A stretch of DNA of 64,000 nucleotides, taken from the NCBI RefSeq assembly GCF_014356525.2, contig NC_052506.1, forward strand, positions 26,534,372 to 26,598,371, read 5' to 3'. The notes beneath the pieces are model-generated. The model searched no databases. It was not told the DNA's origin and worked only from the letters and a program-made list of their open reading frames with translations. A program made the translations under genes and the position numbers. Of this stretch, positions 44,529-55,893 are shown piece after piece. The stretch is from Nilaparvata lugens. Taxonomy: Eukaryota; Arthropoda; Insecta; Hemiptera; Delphacidae. Numbering within the stretch: the stretch's first letter is position 1; each line of letters begins with the position of its first letter.

Positions 44529-44884
44529 GTTTACACCGGAGTTGGCAACCAATGATTGCCGACATTTATCAGCAATTTTGAGTTGCAAGCATTAAAACAA
44601 CTGCAACTCGCATTGCCAACCGTAGTTAGAGACTGATTTTGCGAGTTGGCAACCGAAATTTGGTTTTCCAACTGGAGTTGGTAAAGATCAAAGGCGGTTG
44701 CCAACCCCGGTCGGCAATGCGAGTTGCAGCGCTAACTTGAGCTACAACTTGAGTCTGCAACTACCCTGCTACCCCTCCCACCTGTTGGCTCCACGTGGTC
44801 ACACTGCATCAGTTCCTCAGTTCAAGCAGGCTAGTCGTCGTGAGCTGTTGTGTTTTGTGTATGGTTGTTGTTTGTGCTAGTGCA

Positions 44885-45064
44885 ATGGACAATCTTTCAA
44901 GTGAAGTGGAGTGGAAAAATGATCAGGTCATTACTTTGATAGAGTTGTTTAGAGAGAAGCCTGTCTTGTGGAGCCACACCCTTTCAGATTTTAAAAACAA
45001 AAATTTAAAAAATTATGCTTGGAATGGAACTTCCCAGGGAATAAAAGTAAACAAAAATAGATAA
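44885..45064 (+). pseudogene. Harbinger MADF-domain protein, truncated
   Basis: ATG at 44885 opens a 59-codon frame. From residue 6 it matches the start of a MADF DNA-binding domain (VEWKNDQVITLIELFREKPV, then LWSHTLSDFKNKNLK). In PIF/Harbinger elements the MADF or Myb-like partner helps the transposase bind DNA. The domain breaks off near residue 55, so only about half of it is present. Confidence 0.75.
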
Positions 45065-45115
45065 AGCACTAAAATAGATATCACACTTTTGGAAACTTTG
45101 AAAAAATACCTGAGA

Positions 45116-45523
45116 CTAGTAAAAGAGTCGCCACTTGCCAAAAAGCGCAATGTAATAGCCAATCTTTCTCACACTGGAATTGAGTCGCCACTTGCCAAAA
45201 AGCGCAATGTAATAGCCAATCTTTCTCACACTGGAAATCCTGCAGTTAGTATCCTGTTTACTAATTATGTGTCCAATACCAACAATTAAACTTTCAAAAT
45301 CGTCACTTGACATTCTTAAAAAGTTTTTTACACTGCCATCGCATCTCAATTCTCCCGTCAAAGGATCTGTATCATCTCGATTCAAATCATTTAAAAGATC
45401 GCTGCCGCTATACTTTGCTCTTGCCTGCAATGAGAGTCGAACCCAGTATCTTCTCGGTTTTTTACATTTTGACAAAATAACACATGCTGCCGCAGCAAGA
45501 ACAACCTCTTCAGCAGTCGACAT
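45116..45523 (-). pseudogene. PIF/Harbinger transposase, N-terminal fragment with a 57-bp duplication
   Basis: From ATG at 45523 (minus strand) the frame reads MSTAEEVVLAAAACVILSKC, then RRYWVRLSLQARAKYSG and FLRMSSDDFESLIVGIGHII, the conserved amino part of Harbinger transposases (RRWWVRP, FRMS...FD.LL). The catalytic DDE region is missing. At its distal end a 57-bp unit is repeated in tandem (45125-45181 and 45182-45238), duplicating 19 residues in frame. An upstream in-frame ATG at 45559 is less likely to be the start. Confidence 0.75.
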
Positions 45524-45689
45524 TCTACATACTGTCTGATTTTCTACATACTGTTGCAAGTTGCAAGTTGCAGACCTAAAAACAAACTATGTGCCCAGGT
45601 TGCAAGTACAAGTTGCAGACTTCCATCGGCAACAAGCATCTGCAATCGAAGTTGGCAATTTTTTGTTGCCAACTCCGGTGTAAACGTGG

Positions 45690-46060
45690 CTTAAGAGTGT
45701 ATTCAAGGACCTGTTGGACCAGGGCAGTTTTGACAATAGGCAGAGTAAGGCTAATATCAAGGCTGTATTCATGGCGATGGAAGATACTATCTACTTGATT
45801 ACAGAAGATGACAACTTCCTCCAGCACTTCTCAGCACTAGAGAGAGTGCTTTTTGAGAAAACCCCCTAGAGTTTTCTGCGGGTCTTTCAGTTTTCCCTGG
45901 GCGAACGGTGTTCCAAGTAGATGGTGCTGGACTGCCCTACTAGACACCTTACTCAACCTTGCAAGTTTCCAAGTCATTTGTAACATCGCTGCTGAATGTT
46001 TTGGGCGGCATGTGCCTGTAACAAGTCTGATAGCACAACGCGATGATATTCTCACCTGAG
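45690..46060 (+). pseudogene. Viral element copy 4 (polymerase motifs A-B)
   Basis: The viral sequence resumes at TAAGAGTGTATTCAAGG, inside the motif A region, after the Harbinger element. It continues through motif B in a second frame (SRWCWTALLDTLLN, with Gly changed to Arg) to about 46060, where GDD is broken (QRDDI). It is more diverged from copies 1-3 than they are from one another. Confidence 0.75.
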
Positions 46061-46555
46061 GAATGGATAAGCAAAGGGATGTGGATGTGTGGGAAGGCTG
46101 GCACTGGCAGAGCAGGATGCGCCACTATTGGGGGCAAGATTGAGCGTAGTAAATGAATGAAGGCAGTCAAAGGTCCGATGAGGGAGCCATCATCAATCTA
46201 ATAAGGCCAGACCATGAAGAGATGCATATCATGGAGAAGAGTGAAGCCGGGAAATCTCTACCAGTTGTAAAGTGCGGTAACAGTGTTAATCGATTGATGG
46301 CATACCTGTCGCAATGGTGCGAGCAAGGTCTCAAGAACTGCGATTTGTCCTTACTGTTCATGGGTTCAAGTGCCATTGAAGCCTACAATGTAAGAATGTT
46401 GCAGTTGATGCATGATAAGAGTGTATTCAAGGTCCCGTTGGACCAGGGCTGTTTTGACAATAGGCAGAGTAAGGCTACTATCAAGGCTGAATTCATGGCT
46501 ATGGAAGATAATATCTACTTGATTACTGATCAGCTGTTACTTAGAAACCAATAAT
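46061..46555 (+). pseudogene. Viral element copy 5 (polymerase motif F to A)
   Basis: The frame 46153-46554 contains motif F-like KSEAGKSLPVVKCGNS and motif A (VPLDQGCFDN, Ser to Cys). Its 133 codons have no stop, whereas copies 1-3 have stops in place of Leu and Arg in this stretch. It therefore keeps the ancestral state at those positions. The order (copy 5 downstream of the B motif of copy 4) shows rearrangement. Confidence 0.75.
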
Positions 46556-46630
46556 CCTTTCTCAAGGAACTTTAGCGAATTTTTTCAGAGTTGAGACCTG
46601 TTCCAAAATATGTTTTTATTGCAAACCCAC

Positions 46631-49419
46631 TGTAAAATCTGACAAAGCATTTATTGGAACAGTTCCACTTGTTACTCGTTCCGCTACTACGTAGACATCA
46701 TGTCGTCATTTTGTCCATCCGCGCTGACCAGTGACGTCACAGTCAGTTCTACGACACTGCTTTAGTCAAGTTGGTTTTCTATCCTTTTATTCGTATTTTT
46801 TCGTCGGATTATTTGCCATTGCAATTTTAATATTTGTGCTATTCGATTTTTTTGGAATTTAATCTTGTTTTTAGGCATCTTACTTTCTAGATATTTGCCA
46901 CTTTTTCACCAAACGTCTGTAAACGTTTTACCTACGTTTCAAACACATCCGGCATCTTCCTTCTTTCATCGAGCATTGTAGCGTCTTTTTGTCTCTTGCA
47001 ATGGTTCCTAGTCGATAGTGCATTTATGCTGTCGGTCTAAACCTTTTATCCATTTTTATCGGACCTATGAAACGTTTTTAAAAGTGAGTTATTCTTCAAA
47101 TTAATTTGTTTGTTCTATTCTTCAATTGTGATTCAATTATTCATCGATTGCTTCGCATATTTACTCTGATAAACCTTTGATAAACTTGTCAAAAATTGCA
47201 ACCTCGTGTCGGCGTTCATCGCTATTTATTTGATCTACAGAACGTTTTTAAAGTGTGAATTACTTCTGCAAATTAATTCATTTATTCTATTCTTCAATTG
47301 TGATTCAATTATTCATCGATTTCTTCACTCATTTACTCTGATAAACTTTATCAAAATTGCAACCTCGTGTGGGCGTTTTTTCCCTATTCATCGGATCTAC
47401 GGAACGTTTTTAAAAGTGAATTATTCTTTCAAATTAATTCATTTATTCTATTCTTCAATTGTGATTCAATTATTCATCGATTTCTTCACTCATTTACTCT
47501 GATAAACTTTATCAAAATTGCAACCTCGTGTGGGCATTTTTTCGCTATTCATCGGATCTACGGAACGTTTTTAAAAGTGAATTATTCTTTCAAATTAATT
47601 CATTTATTCTATTCTTCAATTGTGATTCAATTATTCATCGATTGCTTCGCATATTACTCTGATAAACTTTGTCAAAAATTACAACCTCGTGTGGGCTTCA
47701 ATTGCCATTCTTCTACAATTGGCTTCACCTCGTGAAACTCAAACTTTCAAGTTCATCATCTCTACCGTTTGGAAATCAATCTAAAAATTCCACAACTTGA
47801 AGGTCGGATTATTCGTTTGGAATTCTACTTGCTCCTGTTCTCATTTCCACTGGGGGATTTGCCTGCTGTGATGGACGCTTCCATGCTTGTCATCGCATGG
47901 CCAGATCACATCATCGCTTGCTGATGTCCTGTTCCTGTGGGTATTGCGGAGTCATTGCCTGTCTGCCTGGCTGCATCTCCTCTTCAAAATTTTATTCAGG
48001 TTACGTAAATCGTTCTATTCAATTTTCATTTACGTATGTATCATAATTGATTTATTAATGTCTATCTTGACATTCAATTCACTGAGGCCACCGACGCCTA
48101 TTAATTCATTGGATTTGACAGCTACCCTTGGCTTTACAAGTGATTCACTAAGGCCACCGATGCCTATTAATTCATTGTATTTAACAGCTACCTTTGGCTT
48201 TACAAGTGATTTTCTGAGGCCACTGACGCCTATATAATTGTATTCAATAGTAGCAACTATTTCATTGGATTTGACAGCTACCCTTGGCTTTACAAGTGAT
48301 TTTCTGAGGCCACTGATGCCTATATAATTGTATTCAATAGTAGCATTTATTTCATTGGATTTGACAGCTACCCTTGGCTTTACAAGTGATTTTCTAAGGC
48401 CAGTGACGCCTATTAATTTTTGTTGATGTCTATCTTGACATTCAAATCACTGAAGGCCTATGCCGCATATATTTTTATGTATTCTACTTGTTGAGCACTA
48501 TTTACAGCTCATTGTCATTTGTTATTATTCCTTTGTACTATTGATGTCTATCTTGACATTCAAATCACTGAAGGCCTATGCCGCATATATTTTTATGTAT
48601 TCTACTTGTTGAGCACTATTTACAGCTCATTGTCATTTGTTATTATTCCTTTGTACTATTGATGTCTATCTTGACATTCAAATCACTGAGGCCACTGACA
48701 CCTATTAATTGCTCAATTGATATCTACTTGACCTTTAATTTACTGAAGGCCTATGCCGCCTATATTTTAATGTACTCTATTTGTTGAGCACTATCTGCAG
48801 CTCATTGTCATTTATTATTATTCCTTTTGTAAATCATTGTCATTTATTATTATTCCTCTTATAAATCATTAAGATTGAACCTTACAGCAATAACTTTCAT
48901 TATAGCACTCAATTTATATTCATTTCAGGTATCATTAATATTACCTTTTCGATTATTGTCAGACTTCAATGGTCATTAATGTCATTGACCTAATCTCATT
49001 TAAATTTTGTATTTCTCTAACGTTTTATCATGTTGTAATTATCCAAGATATTTGACTCAATCTACTTACAATTGTTTTTGTATGTGGCCATCTGCCTATT
49101 ATTATTTTATTGATTCCAAGATATTTGACTCAATCTACTTACAATTGTTTTTGTATGTGGCCATCTGCCTATTATTATTTTATTGATCCCAAGACATTTG
49201 ACTCAATCTACTTACAATTGTTTTTTTGTATGTGGCCATCTGCCTATTATTATCTTATTATTATTAAATCTTATGTTTTTGATTCATTTAGTCTTTTATT
49301 GGCGTACTTACCACACTTCAAGCTATCAGTATTTTTATGCACAGAATTCAAAGATTTATTTGTAGGTATTTATACCAACTATCATTCACAGTCCACTGCC
49401 CTGACCTTGGATTCTGTCA
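46631..49419 (+). repeat. 5' LTR of the BEL/Pao element (2.79 kb)
   Basis: Begins TG and ends CA. It contains several tandem arrays: about 160-172-bp units (four copies; anchors at 47119, 47291, 47451 and 47612), about 70-bp units with GAGGCCACCGACGCCTATTA (48079-48420), 118-bp units with GACATTCAAATCACTGAAGG (48424-48700) and about 73-bp units with TTTGACTCAATCTACTTACA (49050-49260). Frames inside are repeat artefacts. Confidence 0.9.
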
Positions 49420-50056
49420 TAAAAATTTGTCCTCCGGGCTGGATTTCTTGATCCATGATCCAGTGTTTACCTAGGATAATTGTTAATTGGGGACCAATTG
49501 GAAAAAAATTGGTCCTCCTGCCCGTCATCTTTGTCCCAGTTTACCTAGGATAATTGTTAATTTTTATTACCCATTTCTTGGTCCATTGAACCTTAGGGTT
49601 TCAGTGACGGTGTGCCTAATAGTCTAGCTTGACGCCAATGATTAGGTCCCACTCTAGAGTATATTTTATTCCATTGTACCTTTGTATGTTTATATTGTTT
49701 AATATTAAGCATTCACACACTTGTTTCAAATTTTCAGTACTGGCTGCAACTCAAAGCACGCTGCGACGTGTATGCACCAGCTATCAACTATCTTGTACCC
49801 TGAGAGACTGAACCGCACTGAACTGGTCACAGACGGCTATTGCGCATTGAGAAAACAACACACGGCAAACTACACCACCTTGCGAGCTTGCTACTTGACT
49901 CGCCGCACAGCAAGCTTGATACAACTTGCCTCAAACGCACAGGCGTGCCTCTCTGCGTACTGGACCAGCGCCCAAAGTTGCTTGTTGGCGCAGCAATCGC
50001 ATTGCTACAGTGCAGCATCGTTTCGTTCACTCAGGTTTTTCTGTTAGTTTTTAAGC
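49420..50056 (+). other. BEL/Pao leader region
   Basis: Non-coding leader between the 5' LTR and the gag ATG. GTTTACCTAGGATAATTGTT is present twice (49465 and about 49539). GGACCAATT and AATTGGTCC form a hairpin between them. I cannot identify the primer-binding tRNA from the sequence. Confidence 0.55.
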
Positions 50057-53000
50057 ATGTCTGATCATGAGGAAGATTCACTTCCTGAGCCTTCTGCTCT
50101 TTTCAATACAAGAGACAATTTGCACCACGAAATAGATTGGTTCATAACCAGCTATAGATTGGTTCATAACCAGCTATAGCGATTATGTTGTGGACACTGA
50201 AGCCACTTATTATCAATTGTTGACTGTCAAAAACGAACTAGGTTCACTTAGAATTAAGTATGATAAGATTCATGAACAGTTATGGAATGCAGAGTTGCAA
50301 ACACAAGATATTTCAACTCATTTTGAAATACTTAATAAGTTTATCTCCATTACCTCTAAGGCAAACGCTGCATTAACTGCTTTTGGAAGCAGACAACGCA
50401 ACAATGAGGCCACTGCTGGTGCTTCCCAGCGGCCAACATCTCAAAACTCACATTTGGCAAATTTTCAGTTGCCTCAGATTCCGCTTCCACGCTTCAATGG
50501 GGAGCTTTCAAAATGGCAAGCATTCTCAAGTGCTTTTACCAATATTATTGGTAATCAAGATAATATTAATGATTCATTGAAATTTTTCTATCTTCGTCAA
50601 TCACTCAGTGGTGAAGCTCTCGCTAGAGTGGAACACATTGAAGCTGACGAAAATGGTTTTCAGCTTGCATGGAACCTCTTAAGGGAGAGGTATGACAATA
50701 AGAGATTAATTGCTGCCAGGCACGTCACGGCAATTGAATCTCCGCCTACCATAAAGCGTAACTGTCCGCAATCATTACGGGCATTCATTGACTTTTGCAA
50801 GTCCCACATTACCGCGCTCGAAGCGCTTCAACTTGGAGTCCAAATCAAGGACTTATTGTACATGCACAAAATGTTGTTGCAGTTGGATACTGCTACCGTT
50901 CGAGAATGGGAAAAGAGTGTTGGTATACACGACATTCCCACCATTGATAAATTTTGGAATTTTTTGGAATCACAATGCAAAATCATGGAAGCTGTTGCTT
51001 CAAGCTCAGCTAACCATCATCAAGGAAATGTACAGCAAAGTACATCCAACTCGGTTGGTGCTCATAGCAAGCCGAAGTTCAATCAAAATCAATCGAATGT
51101 TCAAGCTAGGATGCAGGTTACTACCTCTTCTATGTCACCTTGTAGTTTTTGTAATTCTGTTGGTCATTTTCCAAATCGTTGTAATGAATTATTGAAGTTG
51201 CAGGTTACTGATCGTTGGAATGCTGTCCGTGACAAAAGGTTATGTTATAATTGCCTCAAGCCTTTCGCACCCAATCATGTTTGTTCAGACAAATCGTGTA
51301 CACTTTGTGGCAAGAGTCACCACACTGTTCTTCATAGGTCGTATCCTCAATCACGGGACACTCAGCCTACTTCTAAGGATAAGGTAACTTCAAATGTTAT
51401 TCATTCTCAATCTTTTGCTCCCTCCAAGGGTAAGAACGCTGTTTTGAATTCCGTCATGGTTCAGAATGCGGAAACAACTAAGCAAGCTGTTTCTCATGCA
51501 GAACAGCCTCAGAAGAACTCTCATGTCACAATGAGCTCCACTTCGTCTCTGTGTTTGCAACAGCAACCAACTGTCGCCTTGTTACCTACTGCTGAAGTTT
51601 TGGTTCAATCTTCTAGTGGGGGATTTATTAAAGCAACCGCGCTTTTAGATTCTTGCTCTGATTGTAATTTGATGTCAACTAGGTTGGCTGAAAAATTGTC
51701 ACTTGTTACTTTGTATTCTGACACTTTGATTCATAGTGTAGGTGAGAATAAGACCAAATCATCTGTTTCTCATTCAGTTTGCTTGTCTTCAGCTGAACGT
51801 TTGTGGTCAGTCGAAGAAAATTGTATTGTAGTTGATACCATATCATCCAATGTTCCTAGTGTGAAAATCGATCTTTCCAAAATTTCAATTCCTGTTGAAC
51901 TCAAATTAGCGGATCCATTGTTTGATCAGCCTAAGCCTGTAGATCTGTTACTTGGTGCTGGCATATTTGCATCTGTTCTTCAGCCTGGTAAATTATATCT
52001 AGCTCAAAACGCTCCCATCCTTCAGAAAACCAGTCTAGGTTGGGTCATATTTGGTTCTTGTAAAACCATTTGTCCTATTGCAGCACCTCGTTCGTGCCTC
52101 CCTGCTTCGCCTGTGGCCACTCCCCATAAGGTCATGTCGAATTTTCTAACTTCAAATGATGTCTCTCATCAGTTAGAGAAATCAGTTCAGGTATCAGTTC
52201 AGGAAATCAGTTCTCAATCAGTTCAGGTATTAGCTACTACTTCTTCTTGTAATGATGTTATCTCAGGCATAATTAATAGTTGCTCCACTTATCACAAAAT
52301 TGTTCGTACAACAGCGTATGTTCTACAGTTCATTCATAATTGTAGGAAACAAAATTCAGTCACTCCGCGCTTTGGTCAATTAGCTATCTCTGAAATTTCA
52401 GAAGCTGAAAATTGTATCTTCAAATCCATTCAAGAAGAGGCCTTCTCTGCTGAACTTAAAGCATTGCGTCAAAATCAGGAGCTATTGCCTAATAGTTCTA
52501 TTAAAGCCTTGTCACCATTTCATTCAGATTCTCTGCTCAGAGTTGGTGGACGTTTGCAGAATGCAAATGCTTCATTTGATTATAAACATCAAATATTGTT
52601 GCCTAGCAATCACAAATTCACTCATGCATTGATTATTGCTCACCATCGTCGCCTAAGTCATGCTGGTGTGCAGGCCACCATGGCCAGTGTAAGACAACGA
52701 TTTTGGTTTCCTTCCACCCATCACACCATCAAAAGTGTATTGCGGCATTGCATAATGTGTTTTCGCTTTTCGGCTCTTCGTTCTGAGCAAATCATGGGTA
52801 GTTTACCAGCGGCCCGCGTTCAGGCTAATGTTCACTTTCATAATTGTGGTTTGGATTATGCCGGTCCTATTTCTATTCGTGTAGGCGGCCCCAAATCTCA
52901 TACTTTTTCTCCACCACTCTTCAGAAAAAAGACCCACTCCTCATCCACTCTTCAGAAAAAAGGCAAATGGCTAAACGATTGTGAAAATTTGAAGGTCGGT

Positions 53001-53183
53001 ACGGTTGTCATCTTGAAGGATCCTGGTTCCGCGCAGTCCACTTGGAAGCTGGCGCGCATTACTGAAGTTCATCCCGGTAAGGATGACAAGGTTCGAGTTG
53101 TCACTGTTCTCACTCCCTCTGGCACTTTTAAGATAGCTATTTCGAGTTTAGCACCTCTTCCCATTGATGAGGATTCTAGTTAA
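50057..53183 (+). pseudogene. BEL/Pao gag-protease-integrase ORF lacking reverse transcriptase
   Basis: ATG at 50057 starts the gag frame. A 22-bp tandem duplication (50134-50155 and 50156-50177) then shifts it into a stop, and the main frame is open from about 50164 to 53183 (about 1000 codons). Main frame (residues counted from 50190): DUF1759-like gag about 90-260 (QIPLPRFNGELSKWQAFSSA), two zinc knuckles near 318-385 (CSFCNSVGHFPNRC; CYNCLKPF with CTLCGKSHH), aspartic protease near 485 (ALLDSCSDCNLMS), the DLLLGAG and LGWVIFG region, then a jump to the integrase zinc domain (HHRRLSHAG, HCIMCFR) and the DYAGP start of the core. Another jump leads to the C-terminal DUF5641 region (LKVGTVVILKD, WKLARITEVHPG). 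Both deletions keep the frame open. Confidence 0.88.
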
Positions 53184-53350
53184 TCCCCTTGCTCTTATGG
53201 TTCATGTTGTATTTTTAGGTTTCATTGTTTTTTCCCCTGGTTCTCACATGAGGCCCAGTTTTCAATTTCCAATTGCCTTGCCAGATTTTACATATTTCTT
53301 ACTTTTTCTTATTGTGCCATACCCCCTTATGGCACAAGGGGCCCAGTTAA

Positions 53351-55888
53351 TGTAAAATCTGACAAAGCATTTATTGGAACGGTTCCACTTGTTACTCGTT
53401 CCGCTACTACGTAGACATCATGTCGTCATTTTGTCCGTCCGTGCTGACCAGTGACGTCACAGTCGGTTCTACGACACTGCTTTAGTCAAGTTGGTTTTCT
53501 ATCCTTTTATTCGTATTTTTTCGTCGGATTATTTGCTGTTGCAATTTAAATATTTGTGCTATTCGATTTTTTGGAATTTAATCTTGTCTTTAGGCATCTT
53601 ACTTTCTAGATATTTGCCACTTTTTCACCAAACGTCTGTAAACGTTTTACCTACATTTCAAACACATCTGGCATCTTCCTTCTTTCATCGAGCATTGTAG
53701 CATCTTTTTGTCTTTTGCAATGGTTCCTAGTCGATAGTGCATTTACGCTGTCGGTCTAAACCTTTTATCCATTTTCATCGGACCTACGAAACGTTTTTAA
53801 AAGTGAGTTATTCTTCAAATTAATTCGTTTGTTCTATTCTTCAATTGTGATTCAATTATTCATCGATTGCTTTGCATATTTACTCTGATAAACCTTTGAT
53901 AAACTTGTCAAAAATTGCAACCTCATGTTGGCGTTCATCGCTATTTATTTGATCTACAGAACGTTTTTAAAGTGTGAATTACTTCTGCAAATTAATTCAT
54001 TTATTCTATTCTTCAATTGTGATTCAATTATTCATCGTTTTCTTCACTCATTTACTCTGATAAACTTTATCAAAATTGCAACCTCGTGTGGGCATTTTTT
54101 TGCTATTCATCGGATCTACGGAACGCTTTTAAAAGTGAATTATTCTTTTAAATTAATTCATTTATTCTATTCTTCAATTGTGATTCAATTATTCATCGAT
54201 TGCTTCGCATATTACTCTGATAAACTTTGTCAAAAATTACAACCTCGTGTGGGCTTCAATTGCCATTCTTCTACAATTGGCTTCACCTCGTGAAACTCAA
54301 ACTTTCAAGTTCATCATCTCTACCGTTTGGAAATCAATCTAAAAATTCCACAACTTGAAGGTCGGATTATTCGTTTGGAATTCTACTTGCTCCTGTTCTC
54401 ATTTCCACTGGGGGATTTGCCTGCTGTGATGGGCGCTTCCATGCTTGTCATCGCATGGCCAGATCACATCATCGCTTGCTGATGTCCTGTTCCTGTGGGT
54501 ATTGCGGAGTCATTGCCTGTCTGCCTGGCTGCATCTCCTCTTCAAAATTTTATTCAGGTTACATAAATCATTCTATTCAATTTTCATTTACGTATGTATC
54601 ATAATTGATTTATTAATGTCTATCTTGACATTCAATTCACTGAGGCCACCGACGCCTATTAATTCATTGGATTTGACAGCTACCCTTGGCTTTACAAGTG
54701 ATTCACTAAGGCCACCGACGCCTATTAATTCATTGGATTTGACAGCTACCCTTGGCTTTACAAGTGATTTTCTGAGGCCACTGATGCCTATATAATTGTA
54801 TTCAATAGTAGCATTTATTTCATTGGATTTGACAGCTACCCTTGGCTTTACAAGTGATTTTCTAAGGCCAGTGATGCCTATTAATTTTTGTTGATGTCTA
54901 TCTTGACATTCAAATCACTGAAGGCCTATGCCGCATATATTTTTATGTATTCTACTTGTTGAGCACTATTTACAGCTCATTGTCATTTGTTATTATTCCT
55001 TTGTACTATTGATGTCTATCTTGACATTCAAATCACTGAAGGCCTATGCCACATATATTTTTATGTATTCTACTTGTTGAGCACTATTTACAGCTCATTG
55101 TCATTTGTTATTATTCCTTTGTACTATTGATGTCTATCTTGACATTCAAATCACTGAGGCCACTGACGCCTATTAATTGCTCAATTGATATCTACTTGAC
55201 CTTTAATTTACTGAAGGCCTATGCCGCCTATATTTTAATGTACTCTATTTGTTGAGCACTATCTGCAGCTCATTGTCATTTATTATTATTCCTTTTGTAA
55301 ATCATTGTCATTTATTATTATTCCTCTTATAAATCATTAAGATTGAACCTTACAGCAATAACTTTCATTATAGCACTCAATTTATATTCATTTCAGGTAT
55401 CATTAATATTACCTTTTCGATTATTGTCAGACTTCAATGGTCATTAATGTCATTGACCTAATCTCATTTAAATTTTGTATTTCTCTAACGTTTTATCATG
55501 TTGTAATTATCCCAAGATATTTGACTCAATCTACTTACAATTGTTTTTGTATGTGGCCATCTGCCTATTATTATTTTATTGATCCCAAGATATTTGACTC
55601 AATCTACTTACAATTGTTTTTGTATGTGGCCATCTGCCTATTATTATTTTATTGATCCCAAGACATTTGACTCAATCTACTTACAATTGTTTTTTTGTAT
55701 GTGGCCATCTGCCTATTATTATCTTATTATTATTAAATCTTATGTTTTTGATTCATTTAGTCTTTTATTGGCGTACTTACCACACTTCAAGCTATCAGTA
55801 TTTTTATGCACAGAATTCAAAGATTTATTTGTAGGTATTTATACCAACTATCATTCACAGTCCACTGCCCTGACCTTGGATTCTGTCA
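53351..55888 (+). repeat. 3' LTR of the BEL/Pao element (2.54 kb)
   Basis: Same ends as the 5' LTR but about 250 bp shorter. It has three copies of the 160-172-bp unit (anchors at 53838, 54010 and 54171) against four in the 5' LTR, and one unit fewer of the roughly 70-bp array. Scattered point differences are seen elsewhere. Confidence 0.9.
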
Positions 55889-55893
55889 CCCAC

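Larger units (their letters stand above)
44529..45685. mobile_element. PIF/Harbinger element, internally deleted, in the viral element
   Basis: A perfect 21-bp terminal repeat: GTTTACACCGGAGTTGGCAA plus C at 44529-44549 and its inverse at 45665-45685. Several GTTGGCAACC words form subterminal repeats on both sides. Inside are a MADF-domain gene fragment (plus strand) and a transposase fragment (minus strand), the two genes of Harbinger elements, each missing its end where the deletion lies. I see no 3-bp target duplication. Confidence 0.85.
46626..55893 (+). mobile_element. BEL/Pao LTR retrotransposon, complete ends, RT-less
   Basis: Two LTRs (46631-49419 and 53351-55888) start TGTAAAATCTGACAAAGC and end TTGGATTCTGTCA. 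The 5-bp target duplication CCCAC is at 46626-46630 and 55889-55893. The internal part (49420-53350) holds one long BEL/Pao-type frame without reverse transcriptase and RNase H. A polypurine-like ACAAGGGGCCCAG precedes the 3' LTR. The LTRs are nearly alike except for repeat-number differences, so the insertion looks fairly recent. Without its own reverse transcriptase it must have been mobilised by a relative. Confidence 0.9.

Noticed and set aside
35763..46555. Live exogenous virus or assembly contamination
   Set aside because: The viral sequence has stops, frameshifts, an intron-like segment and an inserted DNA transposon, which fit an old integrated copy.
47206..49451. Several plus frames rich in Phe, Ile and Tyr in the LTR
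   Set aside because: They repeat with the LTR tandem units, are present in both LTRs and lack any domain; composition follows the AT-rich repeats.
46631..55888. BEL/Pao element as an active autonomous retroelement
   Set aside because: No reverse transcriptase or RNase H block exists between the protease region and the integrase zinc domain.
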